From positions 1-57,346 of the forward strand of contig NZ_NHSK01000106.1 in NCBI RefSeq assembly GCF_016653355.1: a DNA stretch of 57,346 nucleotides. Direction: 5' to 3'. The notes beneath the pieces were generated by a model, which saw only the letters and a list, made by a program, of their open reading frames with translations, was not told where the DNA came from and did not search any database. The translations under genes and the position numbers were made by a program. How positions within the stretch are numbered: position 1 is the first letter of the stretch; every line of letters begins with the position of its first letter. The stretch is from Rhodoplanes elegans. GTDB taxonomy: Bacteria > Pseudomonadota > Alphaproteobacteria > Rhizobiales > Xanthobacteraceae. Below, one piece after another: positions 53,575 through 57,346 of this stretch.

Positions 53575-54282
53575 TTGTCCACGGCCGCCCGGCGTACCGA
53601 CCTCGGCGTGGCGCCTCCCTCGCCCGCGAAGCGGGCGGCCATGCAGAAGACCGCCGCAAAGCTCCTGGATGCAGGGCTTCTCGAGGAAATCCGGGCGCGC
53701 GGCACGCTCCCGATCTGGCGTCGCGACGAGGCGAAGGGACCGCTCGCGTTGCGCATCACCCGGCGCGGCCTGAAGGCCATCTGGGTCGAAGACGAGCCGC
53801 AACGAAGTGGGACCGCATCTCATAAGAAAGCTGGTCCCGGGCCCCGCCGAGGCGCCCCAGCTACAGAGCGCGGAGACCGCGACAAGACCGCCCGAGGCCG
53901 TAGCCGTGCGCAGGCGGTCCGCTCACGTGCCGAGCCACGAAAGGCCCCGGCCGAGCCGAGCAGTCCCGTCGAACGTGAGACGCCGCGGACCGGAGCTGCC
54001 CAAGCACATCGGGTTCCGGCTCCTCGTCGCAGCCGGGCGGACTCGAAGCAGGCTCACGTGATCACGATGCTGGCCCGACCGGAGGGCGCGACCATCGCCG
54101 CGATCATCGAGACGACCGGCTGGCAGCCGCATTCGGTGCGCGGGTTCCTCTCGGCAGTGGTGCGCAAGTCGCTCGGGCTGACGCTGGCCTCGGACAAGGG
54201 CGAGCACGGCCGGGTCTATCGCATCGTATGCGATGGCGCAGCCGTGCCGAACGCGGCATCGCGCGAGCAGGGTACCGCCTAG
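53575..54282 (+). CDS. DUF3489-domain protein
   Basis: 235 aa if started at TTG 53575. The N-terminal region ('LLSTAARRTDLGVAPP', 'TAAKLLDAGLLEEIRARG') is the usual winged-helix-like part, followed by an Arg/Pro-rich linker. The C-terminal DUF3489 domain is 'QAHVITMLARPEGATIAAII' then 'TTGWQPHSVRGFLSAVVRKS'. Relatives start further upstream with 'LTDSQLVLL', and that sequence is present in frame here but with no start codon. The ATG at 53472 is one frame off, suggesting an N-terminal frameshift. First gene of the DUF3489-DUF2924-recombinase trio; probably DNA-binding. Confidence 0.75.
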   Translation: MSTAARRTDLGVAPPSPAKRAAMQKTAAKLLDAGLLEEIRARGTLPIWRRDEAKGPLALRITRRGLKAIWVEDEPQRSGTASHKKAGPGPRRGAPATERGDRDKTARGRSRAQAVRSRAEPRKAPAEPSSPVERETPRTGAAQAHRVPAPRRSRADSKQAHVITMLARPEGATIAAIIETTGWQPHSVRGFLSAVVRKSLGLTLASDKGEHGRVYRIVCDGAAVPNAASREQGTA

Positions 54283-54284
54283 CC

Positions 54285-54758
54285 ATGGTGGCCCGCTCGA
54301 TCGATCGAATCAGCATCGAGACCGAGATCGTGCATCTTCGCGGTCTCGATCTCGACGGCCTGCGGGCGCGGTGGCACTCGACGACCGGGCGGCGGCCGCC
54401 GCCCCATCTGCCGCGCCATCTGCTGTTCCGCATCCTGGCCTATCGACTGCAGGCCGAAGCCTTCGGGGACCTCGACCGCGGGACCGAGCGTCTCCTCGGG
54501 CGCGCCGGTGCCACATCTGCAGGAACGCCGGGGGGCGCGACGGACGGGCCGCAGCGGCGCGACAGGACGTTGCGACCCGGCACCATTCTGGTGCGGGAGT
54601 GGAACGGGGCGCTGGAGCGGGTGACGGTGCTCGACGCCGGCTTCGCCTGGAACGGGACGACCTATCACAGCCTGTCCGGCGTCGCCTTCGCGATCACGGG
54701 CACCCGGTGGAACGGGCCGCGGTTCTTCGGCCTGCGCGGCGCGGCCGCCTCGTCGTGA
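54285..54758 (+). CDS. DUF2924-domain protein
   Basis: 157 aa. 'LDLDGLRARWHSTTGRRPPP' with 'HLPRHLLFRILAYRLQAEAF' and the C-terminal 'TILVREWNGALERVTVLDAG' then 'FAWNGTTYHSLSGVAFAITG' are the DUF2924 signature. The C-terminal half resembles small beta-rich accessory domains. In alphaproteobacteria this gene almost always precedes a serine recombinase. It starts two bases after DUF3489 ends and overlaps the recombinase by four bases, so it is probably an accessory DNA-binding factor for the recombinase (inference). Confidence 0.88.
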   Translation: MVARSIDRISIETEIVHLRGLDLDGLRARWHSTTGRRPPPHLPRHLLFRILAYRLQAEAFGDLDRGTERLLGRAGATSAGTPGGATDGPQRRDRTLRPGTILVREWNGALERVTVLDAGFAWNGTTYHSLSGVAFAITGTRWNGPRFFGLRGAAASS

Positions 54759-56401
54759 GCAAGACGATGTCGAAGCCCATGTCCAAGCCGAAGGCGGTTC
54801 GCTGCGCCATCTACACCCGGGTCTCGACCGATCACGGTCTGGAGCAGGACTTCAACTCGCTCGATGCGCAGTACGACGCGGCGCAGGCCTATATCCGCAG
54901 CCAGGCTCATGCCGGTTGGACTCTCGTCCGAGCACGCTACGACGACGGCGGCTTTTCGGGCGGCTCGATGGAGCGGCCCGCGTTGCAGGCGCTGCTCGCC
55001 GACGTGGCGGCCCGCAAGATCGACATCGTGGTCGTGTACAAGGTGGATCGGCTGACCCGCTCGCTTGCCGACTTCGCCAAGCTGGTCGAGCTGTTCGATG
55101 CCCACGGCGTGTCGTTCGTCTCGGTCACCCAGCAGTTCAACACGACGACCTCGATGGGGCGACTCACCCTGAACGTCCTCCTGTCCTTCGCCCAGTTCGA
55201 GCGCGAGGTCACGGCGGAGCGGATCCGCGACAAGATCGCGGCCTCCAAACGCAAGGGGCTGTGGGTCGGCGGCATGGTCCCGCTCGGCTACACCAGCAAG
55301 GGCCGGAAGATCGAGGTGGTGGACGCCGAGGCCGAGCACGTCCGCACCATCTTCCGTCGGTACTTGGAGTGCGGCAGCCTGAATGCGCTGATGGTCGACC
55401 TGCGGTCACGCGGGATCGTGACGAAGCACCGCGTCCTCTCGACCGGCCGGACGATCGGCGGAATCCCGTTCACACGGGGGCCGCTGCTTCACCTGCTTCG
55501 CAACCGGTTCTACATCGGGGAGTTGGCGTTCAAGGGCGAGGTCCTGCCCGGAGAGCAGGCGGCCATCGTCGGCCGGGACCTGTTCGATGCCGTGCAGGCG
55601 AGACTGGACGCCCAGCGCAATGGCAGCTCATCCCGACGCGGGCGCTCGCAGGCGCCGCTCACGGGCCGCATCTTCGACAGTCGAGGCAATAGGATGACGC
55701 CGAGCACCGGCCGGCGGCATGGGGTCGGCTATCGCTACTACGTCTCGTGCGCCCTGCTGCACGGGAGGGCGGAGGAGGCCGGTGTCGTCGCGCGCGTCCC
55801 GGCCGCCGAGATCGAGGCCGTCGTGGCGGCGACCCTTCGCGAGCACGGTGTCGGCGACATGACGTCCGTCGACGATCGGCATCTGATCACGACGGCGGTC
55901 GCGCGTGTGGAGGTTCGTGCCGACGGGCTCGCCGTGACGGTCGGTGGGCCTCGACCGAACCGTGCATCGGATGGGCATGACGATGCCGGTCAGGATCAGG
56001 CGGACGGTGACCGGCCCGATCCGGAGACCATCTGGGTGCCGTGGCGGAAGGCGTCGTCGCGCCGCCGCCGCGAGATCCTGCTTCCGACCGGTGCGGCCGG
56101 TGCCGACGATCGACCCATCCGCGCCGAGACGCGCGCGACCCTCGTGGCGGCGATCGCCCGCGGTCGACATTGGCTCGCCGAGATCGTCAGGGGCGGCGTC
56201 GACACCGCCGACGCGATCGCGGTCCGCGAGGGCTGCAGCGTGCGCCACGTGAACAAGATCATCTCGCTCGCCTTCCTGGCCCCGGATCTGGTCGAGGCCG
56301 CCGTCGCCGGCCGGCTGCCGCGTGGCATCGGGGTGGCGCGGCTCTCCGATCCGCCCGCCGAGTGGTCGCGCCAGCGCCACATGCTCGGGCTGCCCGGGTA
56401 A
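54755..56401 (+). CDS. Large serine recombinase
   Basis: 548 aa. Resolvase domain with the catalytic Ser in 'AIYTRVSTDHGLEQDFNSLD' (about residue 23), conserved Arg in 'VDRLTRSLADFAKLVE', and 'LLSFAQFEREVTAERIRDKI'. A recombinase domain follows (about 170-280, 'GGMVPLGYTSKGRKIEVVD', 'GPLLHLLRNRFYIGELAFKG'), then a zinc-ribbon-like region that lacks the usual Cys pairs. The C-terminal helix-turn-helix is near 'GGVDTADAIAVREGCSVRHV'. It starts at GTG 54755 overlapping DUF2924; ATG 54767 is an alternative. It is transcribed toward the tRNA-Ile gene, consistent with an integrase at one edge of an element. Confidence 0.9.
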   Translation: MSKTMSKPMSKPKAVRCAIYTRVSTDHGLEQDFNSLDAQYDAAQAYIRSQAHAGWTLVRARYDDGGFSGGSMERPALQALLADVAARKIDIVVVYKVDRLTRSLADFAKLVELFDAHGVSFVSVTQQFNTTTSMGRLTLNVLLSFAQFEREVTAERIRDKIAASKRKGLWVGGMVPLGYTSKGRKIEVVDAEAEHVRTIFRRYLECGSLNALMVDLRSRGIVTKHRVLSTGRTIGGIPFTRGPLLHLLRNRFYIGELAFKGEVLPGEQAAIVGRDLFDAVQARLDAQRNGSSSRRGRSQAPLTGRIFDSRGNRMTPSTGRRHGVGYRYYVSCALLHGRAEEAGVVARVPAAEIEAVVAATLREHGVGDMTSVDDRHLITTAVARVEVRADGLAVTVGGPRPNRASDGHDDAGQDQADGDRPDPETIWVPWRKASSRRRREILLPTGAAGADDRPIRAETRATLVAAIARGRHWLAEIVRGGVDTADAIAVREGCSVRHVNKIISLAFLAPDLVEAAVAGRLPRGIGVARLSDPPAEWSRQRHMLGLPG

Positions 56402-56615
56402 CGCGACGCGCCCGACGAACCGGTCTCGACGTCTGTTCGAAACGGTCTCCGACGTGGGTCGCGCTCGCCCGCCGGGAACGGGTTTGGAAAGCCCAGAGAC
56501 GGACCTCCCGAAAGGGCCGGAACCGTCGCGAACCGGGCACCAGAGACCGTGGGTTCCTCCGAACGGAGCCCAGGAAGTCCGCAGAACACGGGGGTTTTCG
56601 GGTGTGGCCGGCGTG
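56402..56615. other. Spacer between recombinase and tRNA; no gene seen
   Basis: Frames are open on all sides, with no start or family. It should include the recombinase terminator and part of the presumed element end. Confidence 0.4.
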
Positions 56616-56644
56616 TCCGGTGGTTCTATTCGGCTGGGTGGTGG
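56616..56644. repeat. tRNA-Ile 3'-edge sequence shared with two distant module copies
   Basis: Covers 23 bases of 3' flank and the CCA end of the tRNA gene. It recurs at 5841-5869 (28 of 29) and in part at 26116-26134 (19 of 19). The tRNA body is not shared, so the common block stops at the gene's edge, as an attachment-type junction would. Confidence 0.7.
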
Positions 56645-56714
56645 GCCCGGCAGGACTCGAACCTGCAACCAAGCGGTTATGAGCCGCCGGCTCTGACCAT
56701 TGAGCTACGGGCCC
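56639..56714 (-). tRNA. tRNA-Ile (CAU anticodon, lysidine-type)
   Basis: 76 nt with encoded CCA. The 7-pair acceptor stem is GGGCCCG/CGGGCCC, the anticodon loop reads CTCATAA with CAU, and the T arm is GCAGG-TTCGAGT-CCTGC. CAU could mean Met, but the anticodon arm 'GGCTCATAACCGCTTGGTTG' resembles the minor tRNA-Ile2 of E. coli (ileX), modified by TilS to read AUA. Its 3' end faces the recombinase. Confidence 0.9.
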
Positions 56715-57100
56715 GGGGCCGGAGATCCGGCGCGGCCTGAGGGCTGCGGACCGTACCAGTGGTGGGCGCCGAGAACAACGGGCGCCGTGGTGCCTCGGCA
56801 CCGCACGCCCGCGGCGACGACCACTCCTCCGCCCGCCGGGACGGAGCGGTTCGTGCGGCCGATCGGGTCGTAACGGTGGTATCTCTTGCCCGCCGCCCGA
56901 CCAAACTGCCGTGCAACGAGTCACGCCCGCCGGGTGGTCATCGACTGCCTAGAATCGAGTCGGCGCGGCGCCGGCTCGCGCCCGGCGATCACGCCGGAGA
57001 CGATTCACGGGGAAATCCAGTTCTGCTAGCCTTGCGCGAATCGATCCGCGACCGACACGGGCGGACAGGGTGCGCCAGGACGGCGGTGGGCGGGGTCGTC
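56715..57100. other. Intergenic; tRNA promoter side, no gene seen
   Basis: A GGGCGCC-N9-GGGCGCC repeat (self-complementary) lies near 56765-56788. Otherwise no feature stands out; frames are short or shadowed. Confidence 0.45.
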
Positions 57101-57346
57101 ATGCTTCCGACGTTTCGTTTGATGCTGGTCGCCACCGCGGTCGTGATCGTCGTGCTGATGGTCGCGGCGCGCGGTCTCGTCGCCTATCCGGAGGCGGTGA
57201 CGCGGATCGGCGAGGTGCCGACCGTCAGCCGGTCGCTGCTCCAGCTCTCGACGATCCCGACCGACGCGACCCAGCACCGGCTGCGGCTCGCCGCCAACCC
57301 GCTGCCGGCGTCGGACGCCGACGAGGCGGGCGAGGTCGGTGCGATC
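57101..57346 (+). CDS. Hypothetical protein with N-terminal membrane helix (partial, runs off the window)
   Basis: 82 codons from ATG 57101 without a stop to the end. Residues 8-28 ('MLVATAVVIVVLMVAARGLV') form a membrane anchor or signal. Downstream 'PTVSRSLLQLSTIPTDATQH' is not recognised. A GGGCGGGG lies 5-10 bases before the start. It is the first gene on the far side of the tRNA from the recombinase, hence probably ancestral sequence. Confidence 0.6.
   Translation, partial: MLPTFRLMLVATAVVIVVLMVAARGLVAYPEAVTRIGEVPTVSRSLLQLSTIPTDATQHRLRLAANPLPASDADEAGEVGAI

Overview
The window (57,346 bases, GC-rich throughout) reads as chromosome of an alphaproteobacterium, most likely Hyphomicrobiales (Bradyrhizobium/Rhodoplanes-like). 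The signs are a flagellin with the alphaproteobacterial 'SALDNP.NFF' N-terminus, an Omp25/31-type porin-like barrel, a VirA/VirG-like two-component pair, and a DUF3489-DUF2924-serine recombinase module. Genus is inference; no rRNA is present.

Layout. 1-600 is a patchwork of gene scraps, including a 110-base near-identical piece of the flgL gene that lies 31 kb away. 679-5667 is an adaptor / RbbA-type double-ABC / ABC-2 permease operon. 5841-6528 is a decayed copy of a repeated mobile module. 6843-13932 is ordinary accessory metabolism and transport: MFS exporter, SDR, GlxA-type regulator, TehA-like channel, and an isoquinoline 1-oxidoreductase-like molybdenum hydroxylase pair. 14714-18056 holds another module scrap, a LysR/NTF2-like divergent pair and an Lrp/hydrolase divergent pair. 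18124-19806 is a GMC oxidoreductase. 20153-25785 is a redox-signalling cluster: VirG-like regulator, cytochrome c, di-heme peroxidase-like protein, VirA-like kinase and a small secreted protein that shares an upstream element with the cytochrome operon. 26116-28124 is the best copy of the mobile module: a 5'-truncated DNA methyltransferase and a DUF5681 gene split by a nonsense codon. 28299-36383 (minus strand) carries flagellin, hook protein FlgE, FlgK, FlgL and an AraC regulator. 36919-42467 has an outer-membrane barrel, an OmpR-type two-component system, a small glycine-zipper protein and a membrane glycosyltransferase. 43353-50485 is an RND efflux operon with a small lipoprotein, divergent from an AdeRS-like two-component system. 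50548-52017 is a Tat-exported amidohydrolase. From 52238 to the tRNA the sequence is broken: a DUF892 pseudogene, a duplicated hydrolase tail, then DUF3489-DUF2924-recombinase abutting a tRNA-Ile(CAU) gene. A new gene begins at 57101 and runs off the window.

The most interesting signals are: (i) a 19-29 base sequence at the 3' edge of the tRNA-Ile gene that recurs at two distant module copies, suggesting a recurrent insertion junction; (ii) four decay states of one DUF5681 module in one window; (iii) an ungapped conserved upstream element linking the 87-aa secreted protein to the VirA/VirG-like cytochrome operon; (iv) two exact-type duplications of core-gene fragments (flgL piece; hydrolase tail) at the edges of the disturbed regions.
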